From Castor canadensis (taxonomy: Eukaryota; Chordata; Mammalia; Rodentia; Castoridae): a DNA stretch of 64,000 bases. The notes below the pieces were generated by a model. The model was given only the letters and a program-made list of their open reading frames with translations. It was not told the DNA's origin and searched no databases. The stretch is taken from assembly GCF_047511655.1 (NCBI RefSeq), contig NC_133391.1, forward strand, positions 134,262,906 to 134,326,905, read 5' to 3'. Each line of letters begins with the position of its first letter. The first letter of the stretch is position 1. The translations under genes and the position numbers were made by a program. Shown in pieces: positions 1-11,900 of the stretch.

Positions 1-61
1 TTCAAAATACAATTGCAAGGTCATGTGGTGCATGTATCCTTAGCTTTTTTTTTTTAAGAAA

Positions 62-160
62 TTTACGAACTGGGCCTGGGGTGGGTTTGGTGGGTGAAGC
101 TCTGGAATGTGCTGAGCATGTGTGGAGCTCTGGACTCAATCCAGCAATACAAGAAGGACA
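62..160 (+). repeat. Diverged ID-like SINE
   Basis: The segment has ggcctggggtgggtttgg, tgctgagcatgtg and ggactcaatccagcaata, an eroded ID pattern (A-box-like start, B-box-like gactcaatcc). Confidence 0.4.
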
Positions 161-302
161 AACAGATGAACTGCTAAACTATGTTCCAGAGTAGCTGGGT
201 ATGTACTGGTGACCCAGTTTCTTCATATCTTTCAAGTATTTGGTATTGTAACTATGTGTATTTTTGCTAAGAAAAAAAAATGTGTACTGAAAAGCAGACA
301 TG

Positions 303-405
303 GTACTCAATGACTATAATCCCAGCTCTCAGGAGGCTGAGGCACGAGGATCACACGTTCAATCAGCTTTACATAGGGAAATCTTTCAAAAACACCAAAA
401 TAAGT
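303..405 (+). repeat. B1-like SINE fragment
   Basis: ctataatcccagctctcagg and aggctgaggcacgagg match the first half of a B1 unit. It is truncated. Confidence 0.6.
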
Positions 406-703
406 GAATGCATAAATAAAGTACAGTGATATGGCTTTAATTTTTGTTCCTTTAACAGCTAATGATGTTGAGTATCTTTCCGTGTTCTTAATTTCCATTT
501 CTATGTTCTGTTCAGTTAAATATATCTTTGGTCCATTTTCAAATTGTATTATTGCTTTTGCTCCTTGTTACATTCTGAGAGTTCTTCATACGTACCAGCC
601 ATTTATATATTTATATCTTGTCTTTTTCATTCTCTGAACAGGGTCTTTCCTAGAACAATATATATATTTTTTTATTTTGATAAATTCTAATTTACTCAAT
701 TTT

Positions 704-765
704 GTTTTTTGTGGCACTGAGGTTTGAACTCAGGCCACTCTACCACTTGAGCCACTCTGCCAGCC
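704..765 (-). repeat. Single-unit ID-type SINE with 17-bp target-site duplication
   Basis: Inverted ID-type arm (ggcactgaggtttgaactca ... gccactctgccagcc) of only 62 bp. It is flanked by the exact 17-bp direct repeat ctaatttactcaatttt at 687-703 and 766-782. It moved on its own, without a B1 arm. Confidence 0.88.
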
Positions 766-779
766 CTAATTTACTCAAT

Positions 780-1740
780 TTTTAAGTTTCTGGATTCTGC
801 TTTTGGTATCTTATCTAAGAACTGTTCAACAACCCTATTCTCTGAAGATTTTCTCTTAAAGGTTTATTGTTTTACCTTTTACATTTAAGTCTCTGGTCCA
901 TTTTGAGTTAATTTTTCTGAGGTAAGTTTTTAGTTATTAAGGGGTAGGCTTAGGTCAAGGTTCAGGTTTTGGGTTTGAGACTATCCAATTGTTCCAGCAC
1001 TTTACATTGAAAAAACTATCCTTCCATGAATAGTTGTCTTTTGTTAAAAAGTCACTTAGCCTTACTTGTGTGTAACTTGGTTCTCTGTTTCAGAAGTATT
1101 TTAAGCCCAAGGGTGTTTTTGATATTTGGGTTGAATTTTCTATATCAAGGAATAACGTATGATGTGTCCCAATGTTCATGAAAGGCAATTTACTGTAGTG
1201 CTAATCCTAGTATCATTGACCAAACCTCAATCTCTACCTACCACTCCTCTGGTCCCCTTCTAAGGGTTTGGAATTCTCAGGGAACCATCCACTCCTTTTT
1301 GCCTTCCATGATCCAAGATCAGCATTGCCAGCAAGACACTATCATAGACTCTCTGCTTCTTCATCTTCTGCTGGATTCCCTCAGCCTCCTATACCTGAGG
1401 TCCTTCCTGATCTAACATGCAGAACACAGGTCTGACAAGGATTGGAAATAACTTGTATGTGCATTCATTTACTTACTGTCACAATTTACTTAGGTACAAC
1501 TTCTACCATTAAATTTAATAAATGTTTGTGTCCAAATAATCATTAAATATTGTCTTATTTCAGTAGAAGTATTAAAATGTGGATTGGCTTTACTTTTTAT
1601 TTATGTTTAATGCATGATGACCAGAATCTCCCTCTGAAGCTGTTCAGCATTGCTAAACACAACATAAGATGCTACTTTACTACCATTGAGTACTATTTAA
1701 CCACATCCAGCTCTCAGTAGTTTGACACAGCCTTGCTCTC
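780..1740. other. Unassigned intergenic sequence
   Basis: Part of it (about 780-1180, e.g. tggtccattttgagttaatt) looks like diverged antisense L1 ORF2. The rest shows no recognised gene, RNA or repeat. Confidence 0.5.
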
Positions 1741-1912
1741 TTTTTTTTTTTTTTCAGTGCTATGGGGTCATACCAAGGGTCTCAACCATGCACTCAACCA
1801 TTGAATTACATTACAATCCCTTAGTTTTCTTATAAGAGATAGGATCTTTCTATATTGTCCAGGCTGACTTCCAACTCAGGATCCTCCTGCCTCAGCTTCC
1901 CAGGTAGTGACA
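1741..1912 (-). repeat. Dimeric ID+B1 SINE
   Basis: Poly-T, cagtgctatggggtcatacc, then a B1 arm (ttgtccaggctgacttcc, cctcctgcctcagcttccc) in minus orientation. Confidence 0.75.
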
Positions 1913-2334
1913 TAGCATTCTGTTCACTTAATGTCCTTCACTTCTTTTCCTGAATGATATTTGAGAAATGCTAATTTTAAGAGAATTTAACAGATGCTCT
2001 TGAAAAACAATTTCCTATTAATATATGCCTGAGTTGGGTATTCATATTATTCTTGCAGTGATTCATAATTCCTCTATTTCTTTTGCCCTCAGTCTCATTC
2101 TTTCAAATATATCCACTATTTGACTGTTTTCCATGCCTGTACTTGTACTACTCTGATCCAAGTCACTACCACTTCTTGCATGGGTTCTTGCAGTGGCCTC
2201 CCAAGAGCTTCCACATAACAATCAGAGATATTGAGACAGAAGTCAGATCATGCCATTCCTGTGTTCTAAACACAAGACTTCCCATCTCATCAAATAAAAG
2301 CCAAAGACCTGTCTATAACATTTAAAGCTCAGTA

Positions 2335-2429
2335 CAGGGGGCTGTAACTCAGTGGTACAGTGCTTACTGAGCATGGGTGAGCCCTGAGTTCAATCCCTAG
2401 TACTATACCCCCCAAAAAAAGAAAAAAAG
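2335..2429 (+). repeat. ID element
   Basis: ggctgtaactcagtggtaca (A box region), gagttcaatccctagtac (B box region), and an A-rich tail. tRNA-derived SINE. Confidence 0.8.
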
Positions 2430-2577
2430 CACTTTAAAGGCTCTCTGATCTCATTTCCTACTTCTGTCCCTTTAGTGACTGCACTCTAGATCCACTGGGT
2501 CTTGGATGTTTCCACTTGTACTTGGTATTTTTATGCCTAGGATGTTGCTCCTGGGTCCAGAGTACTCTTCCCCCATT

Positions 2578-2715
2578 TGTCTCTCCTCCTCCTCTCTCCT
2601 CCTCCTCTCTCCTCCTCCTCTCTCCTCCTCCTCTCTCCCTCCTCCTCACTCCTCCTCCTCTCTCCTCCTCCTCTCTCTTCCTCCTCTCTCCTCCTCCTCT
2701 CTCCTCCTTCCTCCC
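2578..2715 (+). repeat. 12-bp polypyrimidine minisatellite
   Basis: About eleven imperfect copies of CTCTCCTCCTCC, all pyrimidine apart from one A (in tcctcactcct). The 12-bp period leaves several frames open as 4-residue Ser/Leu/Pro repeats (Gly/Glu/Arg-rich on the minus strand). These are artefacts, not genes. Confidence 0.9.
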
Positions 2716-2762
2716 ACAGGTCCTTGTTCATGTACCACCTCCACAGATTACCTTTTCTTAAC

Positions 2763-3136
2763 TGGTAGATCCCTGGCATTCTTGGGGCGGGTGGAAGGTC
2801 CTGAGGCTAGCACCGAAACCAGACCCCCTGATTTATGACCACTTGCTTCTCCCCTGCTTGTTTCCCTGCCTGATTGTTTCTCGGCTTGCAAAACACATCA
2901 GGAACTTCCAGTTACTCAACTAGCCAGGCATGTCGACTGTTCCATCTGGTGATCTCAGATCATCAGAGACCAGAGACTCTCTCCCTCCTCCATGGCTTGG
3001 CCCCTCCTATAAAGCCCACTGCTCATTTCAGCCAAGCTGCTTCACTCTGAACCCGAGAGTGACAGCCCTGTGGTCTGGTTCCAATAAACCTTTCTTTTCC
3101 ACACATGGCACGGTCTTTATTCAGCAGTACCTTACA
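2763..3136 (+). mobile_element. Solo LTR of an endogenous retrovirus
   Basis: This 374-bp segment begins TGGTAGATCC and ends CCTTACA, the TG...CA ends expected of an LTR. The flanks ttaac (2758-2762) and ctaac (3137-3141) could be a 5-bp target duplication with one mismatch. On the plus strand it has a TATA-like tataaag at 3008-3014 and an AATAAA at 3083-3088, 70 bp apart, in U3-R-U5 order. It sits inside ancient LINE-derived sequence. There is no gag, pol or env sequence beside it. Class (gammaretrovirus-like) is a guess. Confidence 0.75.
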
Positions 3137-3251
3137 CTAACTACCTTATCTATAATCTCTACCCCACCTCAGCAATTCTACCTATCTTTCCTGCTTTGTT
3201 TGTTTGTTTTCCAACTTGGCATTTTCATACGTTTCGCTACTTTATGAAATT

Positions 3252-3347
3252 CCTTCTTTTTTTTTTTTCTGCAGTACTGGGGGTTTTGAACTCAGGGCCT
3301 CATGCTTGCTAGAAAGGTACTCTACAACTCGAGCTACTCCACCAGCC
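3252..3347 (-). repeat. Single-unit ID-type SINE with 15-bp target-site duplication
   Basis: Poly-T then gcagtactgggggttttgaa and gagctactccaccagccc. It is flanked by ctactttatgaaatt (3237-3251) and ctacttcatgaaatt (3348-3362), one mismatch. Confidence 0.85.
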
Positions 3348-4374
3348 CTACTTCATGAAATTTCTATGATAAATGTGAATGGTCAAATCAGAACAAAACT
3401 CCTTTGAGAAGTAAGATCATTCTTCACCTAGCAGCTTGGACTTAAACTTTTCATTTCCTTTACAGTTATGCTTCCAGTTATTTGTTCTTATTCTTCAATA
3501 AATATTGAACAAATGAAGAATTTCTTACTTAACTTTCAATAATTAGTAAACTATATCATTTTATTCTCATGATTGCCTACAGTTACCATGTTCATTCTGG
3601 CCTCCAATTTATAAAACATCACCTTAATAACTCCCTCCAATGGCTTAGCATTGTACTCAGGATAAAGGCAAGAGTCATAATCTGACAGGCACACATGGCC
3701 TGCTCCCCATCTTCTCCAGCCCACCTTGCATTATACCTCTTGGCGAATTCTGCCCTGTCCTTGAGCTTTGCACAGTTTGTTGCCTACTGAAGTGTCCTTC
3801 CTTGCTTTCTCTCTAGTTACCCTCTTTGCTGTCAATCACAGCCATGAGTTACTTCCTTTAAAGTCACTGCACGTGGAAGAAACTGTAAGCAGTTACATAG
3901 GAACATAAGGCCTAGAGTGTGGCATCTTCTGAGCAGGAGGATACAAGAGAATGGAGCCTACAAGAGAGGATGGAGGAGAGAAAGAGGGAAAAAGCATAGG
4001 GCTCTATGACATCAATGTGCCAAGCTTGAATAAACTTCTAAACCAACCCTGATGAAAATACCTCCAGGTTTCCTGTTAAATGAGATAATAACACACTTAA
4101 TTGTTTAAACCTTTGTTTGTTGGACATGCTACAACCAAAAACTTCTTTTTGAATCATCTTACACAAAAATGTACTTCTCTGGCTTCCATGACCAAGGCAA
4201 TTCTTTTTACAGTCACTACTAGCACCTGCCTTGCTTCTGTTTTAATGCAATGTAGCTTGTCTCTCCAGAATGTAAAGTAGGCTATCTGAAGACAAGAATT
4301 ATACCTGTTTTTGCTGATCATTGTCCCAGTACCTAATCTAGTTCTTTTTTCTTTCCTTTCCTTTTTAATTTTTT

Positions 4375-4482
4375 TTCTTTTTTCCCCTGTGACATGGTCT
4401 CACTATGTGGTCTTGAACTTACAATCCTCCTGCTTCAGCCTCCTGAGTGCTAGGATCACAGCATGCACCACCATACCTGGCT
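4375..4482 (-). repeat. B1-like SINE
   Basis: catggtctcactatgtgg, cctgcttcagcctcctgagt and ccaccatacctggctc give an inverted B1 monomer. Confidence 0.75.
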
Positions 4483-4627
4483 CACCTAAACTAGTTGTCA
4501 ACACACAATAGGTCCAAAGTTGTGTAGAATAACTGAATGAGTGAAAGAAGCTAACCAGAAATATTTAAATGTCAAAAATAAGAAAAAGTGTCCTCTCTTT
4601 GTTAGAAAAAGCTTATATAAATCATGT

Positions 4628-4851
4628 TTCTTTTGTTTGTTTTTGGCAGGACTGGGGTTTGAAATCAGGGTTCATGCTTACACAGCAGACACTCTACTGC
4701 TTGAGCCACACCTCCAGTCCATTTTCCTCTGGTTATTTTGAAGATGGGATCTCACAAACTATTTGCCTGGGCTGGCCTCGAACTGCAATCCTCCTGGTCT
4801 CAGCCTCCCAAGTAGCTAGGATTCCAGATATAAGCCACCAGCACCTGGCTT
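4628..4851 (-). repeat. Dimeric ID+B1 SINE
   Basis: ggcaggactggggtttgaa, cttgagccacacctccagtc, then gcctgggctggcctcgaact and caagtagctaggattcc. Likely diverged duplications are cttatataaatcatgttt on the left and cttataaattatgttt on the right. Confidence 0.85.
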
Positions 4852-4859
4852 ATAAATTA

Positions 4860-6070
4860 TGTTTAATGTGATCTCTCGGGTCTATGGATCTTATTGGTTT
4901 CTAAAATTTTGTCTTTGATGAAGTACCATTTCCTGAATACCTTGGTGGGATATCTGGAATAAGTGCTCCATTTTACTAGCAAGAGACTTGAAAGCATAAG
5001 TATACTTTTTACTAAGTTTGCATTAAAAAAATTAATAATCCCTTTCATTTCCTTTTTTGTCACATTTCAAACATTGGATATAGACTCCAAAGTGGAACAG
5101 AAATAATTTGCCGCATGCATTTTTAAAAGAATTTTCACTCAAACTATAAGGCGTACCAATAAGTTTAGTAGAATGGTTAAGTCCAAATGCCATTTTATTG
5201 CTTCAAATAGGAGATGATAATGTGAATCAACTTTACCTTTTGCTTGCATTTCATGCATAGTGGCCAAAAGAAACATTTAACGTAGTCTTTCTGATGGTAT
5301 GTGAAATTTACAGTGGATGTGAAGTTCTCTGTTTTTCATTTTTTCCCCTTGCACATGGGTCTTTAATAAAGCATCCAGAGAAAAAGAAATTAAAACCAGA
5401 CATTTCTATCAGAAGCTTTAACATACAATCACTATAGACATGATACAATTCCACCATAACTTATTTGTTACACACTAATTTTTAAAATCACATCTTATTT
5501 TTAACTGTTATTTTAATTGAAAATTTTGAACTAATATCTTATCATTTTATAAAATCACCATGACATCTGGCAGTATTGCTTAGACTTTGACCACCAATAA
5601 AATAATTTCTACCTATAGTGAAGAACTACCACTTGAGATCATTTTTGGAAAACAAAAATTACAAACAATCAAAATTCCTAAGAACTCAAGGAATTTTCTC
5701 ACATAAATTTGATCACATGCCCCTTCACACAAGTGAGTTCCAGTCCTAAATTTTTAGATGCCTCTGTGTCAGTCTCAAACTTACCGGATAGAACACCAAA
5801 CTAATTATATTCCAAGCAAATCTGTTCCTTCCTCCCTGTATTCTCTGTCTTGGCAAAATACTGCTAGTATTTTCTAGTAAATCTTCTAGTAGATGTTATT
5901 GACTATAAAATACATCATTATGTTTTGAACTATTAAGAAAAACAATGCAGCAATTGAACCAATTAGGTATCTTGATTTCAAAAGTAAAATGTGTGTCTAT
6001 AGGGGAGGGTGGGAATACAGATATCAGAAGCAAAGAAACATAGTAATTGCCTACCCCAAATTCTCTCTCT
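4860..6070. other. Unassigned intergenic sequence
   Basis: AT-rich with no recognised repeat and no plausible coding frame. Confidence 0.5.
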
Positions 6071-6075
6071 TGTCT

Positions 6076-6192
6076 TTTTTTTGAGGCAGGATTTCTCTAT
6101 GTAACCTGGGCTGGCCTCTGCTCTTGCTTGCAATATTCCTGCCTCAGCCTGCTGAATGCTGGGATTACAGGTGTGTACCACCATGCCTGCTG
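6076..6192 (-). repeat. B1-like SINE
   Basis: tgaggcaggatttctctatg, gtaacctgggctggcctct and gctgggattacaggtgtgt. An inverted B1 monomer close to the murine form. Confidence 0.8.
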
Positions 6193-6199
6193 CAATGAA

Positions 6200-7000
6200 G
6201 ACTTTATTTTTCATCCTGTTTATTGCTAGGAGTGTCCATGTGACTAGTTTCTGGCCAATGAAATGTAAGAAGAAATGTCATATGGCAAATTCTGAGCAAT
6301 CGCCTTTAAATAGTGGCAACATCTCCTTTTCATTCTTTCATTTTGCTTCCTAGATATAATTGTGAAAATTTAGATCATGAGGACAAGATCTATGCTCTAG
6401 GATGAAAGAATGATGAGGTTGAAGGAACCTGGATATTCTGGGTATCTTTTAACTCCATAAAAACTGTCAATCCATTGATTTTTATCACCATTTCCCTAGT
6501 CTCCCCTCCCTTGAGGAGAACTCTCTCCTCTTGTCCAGATTAAGTTCTGTGCCCAGCTATTATAATCACTTTTTGGCTTATACTCCCAATTCCCTTGCTT
6601 CTCTCCCATTTTGTACTCAACAAAACTGCCACATACATTGAGACCATTCAACTCCCTTCTCCACCTGCACTCATGCAGCTGAACATAATTAGATAAAAAC
6701 ATTGACCCTTAGTGTTTTGTCTCACTTGACCACAAACCTCAGGATGGCTGTATGCTACTTGGCAATCAATTAAATTTGGCAGTCAAACTTCCCTGAATTC
6801 TTCTCCCACTCATTTTCTCACTTCATTAGAGGAAACTTTCATACCTTCTTTTCTCTCCTCACATCTCTGTTATTGCCTCTCTTATCTTCATTTCTTGCTG
6901 ATGACTTTCTACTGCATTGGGAAAACCAAAGCTGTAAGAACAACACTTTCTCAGACACCTATACCATAAAACTTATCAGCAGCTGTACTTACACCCTCTA
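6200..7000. other. Unassigned intergenic sequence
   Basis: No recognised feature. Possibly the eroded upstream part of the ancient LINE at 7.0-8.9 kb. Confidence 0.4.
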
Positions 7001-7751
7001 CCTTTTCCTGTTACCATAGATGATTTATGTCTCTAAGCCCAATTCCTCACTTATAAATGAGATCCAATCCCATCCTAAAGCACCTACCTAAGATCTGTCC
7101 CTCTTCTTTTACCCATAAATATTTCACTTTGTCCTGGAACATTATCTTTGGCTCACAAACATGTTGTTATTTTTTCCATTTGAAAACAAAAAACTAAAGT
7201 TAGCTTAACCCAATTTATTCTACCAACCACTACACCATCTCTTTGCAACAATACTCCTCAAACCAGTTGTATGTACACATTGCCTCTGACCCTTCTCTTC
7301 CCATTCTCTCTTCTTCTCCCCTTCTTTCTTCCAGTCATACTTTCCCACCATCTTCTCCACTGAAGCCTCTTCTTCAAGGCCGTCAATGTTTCTCCACATT
7401 GCTAAAACCAGTTTTCAGACTTTTCATTATTTTTGACCTCTCATTCAATACAATATTTCACAGAGCACGATACTGGTCTGGTTTTCCTACAATTTTACTT
7501 GGATGCTTGCTTTTAGGCTCCAGTGCTGATACCTCCTTTTCTTCCTAAATAATTACTGTTGGGGTGTCCAAGACTCAGTTCTTGGTCTTCTTCTCCCTAG
7601 ATGTTGTTATCTAGTCTGATGACCATTAAATTTCATAGATATGATGGGCATGGTGGCATACATCTATAATCCCATAACTCCAAATACAGAGGCAGAGGGA
7701 TTGCAAGTTCAAGACCAGCTTGGGCTAGGTGCTATTTAGTGCAACCTGTCT

Positions 7752-7784
<33 letters not shown>

Positions 7785-8900
7785 AAAACACCAAGGACTA
7801 GGAATATAACTCAGCATTGGGGCACTTGCCTAGCATGGGCAGGGTTCTGGGGCTAACACCCAGTACTAAAAAAAAAAAAAAAATCAACTACATAACAACA
7901 GCACCCAAATCTTTTCCTTCATCTCTGTCCTTTTTCATGATTTGCAGAATTGTATTTCACCTGTTTATTTCCATGTACTTAGTAGATGTTACAAACCTTA
8001 CATGTCTAAAACTAAACTACTGATTTTCCTCAAAAATCTATTCAAACTACAGCCTTCCCCATCTTAATTGATGGCAACTTTCTCCTTTCAGATGTTCAAG
8101 CTAAAAAGTTTAGAGTTTCCTTTCACTCCTCCCTCTGTCTTTGTAATACTAGTTCTAAAACATGCTGAAATTTTTCTGAAGAAAATGATTACATACTACG
8201 GAGTGGCCACAAAGTCTGTATACATGAGACTTGACAGCAAAGACTTAAACACAGTTTCCAGAAGCGGTTTTAGTGACTTTCAACCATTAACATTGGAAGA
8301 TGTCCAGAAGAACAAAAGGAAAAATAAAATAAAATTTATAGTAACATTACAGGAGCACAGTGATAGTCACCTCATCTCTGTAACTCCTGTCTTTCTCACT
8401 CCAATAAATTCCTTTGACTCTACCTTCAAAGTACAACTACAATATGATCACTTCTTACCATCTTTATTGCTAGCACACAGATCCAAGCTACCACCATCTC
8501 TTGCATGGATTGCTCTGTCTTTTAATATGTCTCCCCTCCATTCCTCCCTCACTACCACTTGTAATTAATACAGTTGCCACAGTGTTTTTTCTCAAAATAT
8601 AAAGCAATTCATATCTTCTCCTTGCTCAAAACCCTCCAATGTGCCTATGCATTGCAGGTGATCTGCTCCATTACCTTTTACCCCATTTGCCCTTACTGTT
8701 TCATTTCTCAGTCTATTGTTTTCTTAAATATATACTAGGCATTTTCTCACCTTAGGGAATTTGCATTTATTATTCCCTCTGTCTGAAATACATTTCCCCC
8801 ATAAATCAACATGGTTAATTCCCTTCTCTCTTTAAGTCTTTGATCAAATGTCACCTTTTCATTGAGCCTTTCCCTAATGTATATATTCCTCAATGTCCTG
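7000..8900 (+). mobile_element. Ancient LINE 3'-end remnant
   Basis: This is the same old LINE class as at 2-4.5 kb, in plus orientation: tgtccaagactcagttcttg, cttacatgtctaaaac, gatggcaactttctcc, ctcaaaaccctccaatg and gatcaaatgtcaccttttc in the expected order. A B1+ID SINE splits it at 7646-7879. The 166-codon open frame at 8068-8568 falls inside it and is not considered coding. Confidence 0.65.
7646..7879 (+). repeat. B1 plus ID composite SINE with 30-bp A-tract
   Basis: gatgggcatggtggcataca (B1 start), an A-run of 30 at 7753-7782, then aatataactcagcattgg (ID A box region) and an A-rich tail. It sits in an ancient LINE remnant. Confidence 0.8.
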
Positions 8901-11900
8901 TCAGAAAAACAAACCATTTTAGATATTTCAAACAGAGGACATTTAATTCAGGGAAATTATTTATACAGGTGATTGAATCACTGAGATGCCGAACCAGGAA
9001 GATCATGAGTCAACTCAGATATTAGAACCAGCAGGTTGGGTGTCACTCTTAGGACTAAAATACCACAGGGAATAAGTAATAAGTAATATTTCCCCAGATC
9101 CAAAGCTGAGGTATCTTATGGGATCTGAAATAGGAGCAAGTGCTGTTCAGCAGAATTTGAGATCCGGGAGGGACAGCATGTTCAAAAAGGGAAAACAATG
9201 CAAACACTGCAAGAGATAACCCCCCCCCACTCCTTTGCACCACCCAAGCAGAGAATGAGACAGGGGTGGGGCAGGGGAAGAGGATAATATAATATCCTCT
9301 CTTTGTTTTTTTTTTTTGTTTTGATGGTATTGGGTTGTTTGAGCCACAGATCCAGCCGTAGGGGATAATATTCTTAACTTGCCTTGCCTTTCAATCTTCC
9401 TGTGCCTCCTATTAGCTAAGCCTATCTAGAAGACCCAGAAGTCAAGAGCAGAGGACGATTCTAAAGCAAGCTGGCAAAGGGCCAGCACAACTCCTTATCC
9501 AAAACCACAAATTCTCTTCCACAACGTCTGCTTAATAATCCCACTTACTCTGCTCTAGTTTCTTGTCGGTCAGGATTCCTAGTTGTAAGCCATAGAAACC
9601 TACTGTGGTTATAGAAAAGGAAGTTACAGAAAACACTGAATAGGAAGTACAGTCACAGGATGTCTGAAGAACTAAGCTAAACTCAAGTAGAGCAATAACT
9701 TGGGAAACTAGGCAGAGAGCAGGACCAGAGCTAAATCATGCCACAAAAACTAGTCCAATGGGGATTGTAGCATTGTACTAAATCCTTTCTGTTGGAACTG
9801 TGGTCACTGCTGTCCATGAAAACTATACCCACTGTCACCACTACTGTCCCCTGCCTCTGTAATAGGTTCTCCACTACCTTGGTCCCTTGGTATCAACCGC
9901 TGCTTAGCGGTTGAGTTCCAAAGTAAATGAGTTTTGAATGCCTGAATCTGAGCACATTGCTCGCTTGTGATGACTGCAAAGAATATTCTTCTTTTTTTTT
10001 CCCTGTCATTTCTACTGTGCTCCAAGTTCAGGGACTCCATGGTCTTTGTTCAAGTTCTTGCTGACAGTTTTACCATGTTTTGCTTCTGAATGTCATGATT
10101 CACTATCTTTCCAGTTTCTGATAGCAGTTTCCTCATTGCTTTGATGCCCAAACCTCTGAGCCAACGTCACCAAAGTTCCTATTTTCAGCAATACTTCTCT
10201 CCAATATGGAATGTGTAATGGTTCAAAATGATATAAAGTTATTGCTCACTCATATAAATATAGATATTCCCTCCTAATTGGTAATTCTCCTCTAAAATTT
10301 TTCTGCAATCAAGGCTTGTTCTAGCTTCTGGCTTAGCCCTTCTTCATCATAAGTTTTCCCACAATGAGCCAGGTTGGAAGATGGAGATCATGTACAAGAG
10401 ACTTTTATGGACTAGGTCTGACAGTGAAGCACATCCTATTAGCTAAATACATCCTATTAGCTGAAACTCCTCACATAATTACACCTGTGAGGGAGGATGG
10501 GATATATGGTTTAGCTGTATGGGGGAGGGTGGGGAAGAGATGGGGGAAAAGAAAGGAAAAAAAAAGAAAAGAGCAGATTTTTTGAAAAGCCAGTAGTCTT
10601 TGCTATTCTAGGTCACAGAAGAGAAGATTTGCTCAATTATCAGCTATTCATCAATTTGAGAAAAATGTAAATTTCAGTAATCTAAATAGCACTCTGCATT
10701 GGATTTGGGAGGTAATTTCTTTTTGTATTTGGGCATATATGTGGTTCATATCTTGGAATACCTCTCTTAATCAAATAGTGCACATGCACTATATAGATCT
10801 TATTCCTGCAAGGCCCAGACCAGTTTTGCCATAACAGTTTTGTCTCCTTGGGAATCATTTGCAGACTAATCTACAGTGTATCACCTTCCAAATCCTTGGC
10901 ACTAACTTTGCTATTCAACAAATGTATTGGTTTTTATTAAATGTACAGTAAATATAAGATATAATAAACAATTAATATCATTAGTCAGAATCAGAAATCA
11001 TTTAGTTCACTTCCTTTAATTTTCTGATGACTGTTTTGTGCATATTCTATTGTACTCTGGGTGCTGGCAGTTAGTAAGCAGTAAAGGAATATTTTCAAGA
11101 AGTAAAAAAAAGAAGCCACAGTGAGTATTAAAATGTTGAATATATTTTAAAACAAAGTACTACAACATTTTTGTAGTTAATTCAATTTTGAAAAATTGCT
11201 CTCCAAGGTCAATTGTCATCAATTTTTGTAGAATTTCCAGAAATGAAGAACATGATAAAAGCTGTCAACAGGTTCTCCAAATAGATTAGATTTGTCTTTT
11301 TAAACTCTTAAAACCTGATTATGAGAGAAACTAGCAATTTTGTTTGCTTAGTAGTCTGCTCTTTCCTCATCACTCTGAATTACCTCTTGTTAGGCATTAA
11401 AAAATTGAGCAAGAGAATTCACTAGGTTATATTACCAGAAGGAATATTAATTTCTGAAAGACATCAGGATTACAAAACTAGCCTTGAAATCATCAGTTAG
11501 TCTCGTGGCCCAATTGCAACAATTGAGGAAAGCAGGATGGAGCTATCCCATGCCACTAAAAGGCTTAGCATACTAATGGGCCTTTGACACTACCAGCCAT
11601 TCAGAAATCAGACTTTGTCATGCTGAAGAATAGACCACTCACCCCAAACAGGAAGCACTGGGAAGGCAAACGTGACAGTAATTCCCTGTCAGATACCCTG
11701 AGGTATTGTTTTGGATTCCATCATATATGAAAAGAATTACCCAGTCATAAATTTAAAATATTCTTTACCTGTTAGCCACTCTGTGTTAGAGTTAAGTATT
11801 TGTGATAGATTAACAGTTTTTAGAGAACAGGTCACAGAAATTAGAATAAGGCTACCTGCTATATTTTGGTAATCTAAGCATTGCTAAAATTTACCCATAC

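Larger units (their letters stand above)
2040..4540 (+). mobile_element. Ancient LINE 3'-end remnants, repeatedly interrupted
   Basis: Scattered blocks match the widespread ancient LINE 3' UTR (L1M/L2-era) in plus orientation: 2060-2330, 2440-2580, 3137-3250, 3600-3860 and 4240-4330, with a final part at 4485-4540. Recognisable pieces are aagtcagatcatgccattcc and aaaataaagccaaag-like sequence. They are broken by an ID element, a minisatellite, an LTR and SINEs. Possibly more than one copy. Confidence 0.6.

Noticed and set aside
2506..2838. 110-codon Ser/Leu/Pro repeat frame, and Gly/Glu/Arg repeat frames on the other strand
   Set aside because: They are produced by the 12-bp pyrimidine minisatellite, whose period is a multiple of three.
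8195..8260. Possible DNA transposon end (gtggccacaaagtctgtata)
   Set aside because: No terminal inverted repeat or transposase remnant could be found nearby.
8068..8568. 166-codon plus-strand open frame, the longest in the window
   Set aside because: It lies wholly in ancient LINE 3'-end sequence, shows no domain, and its peptide reads like translated UTR.
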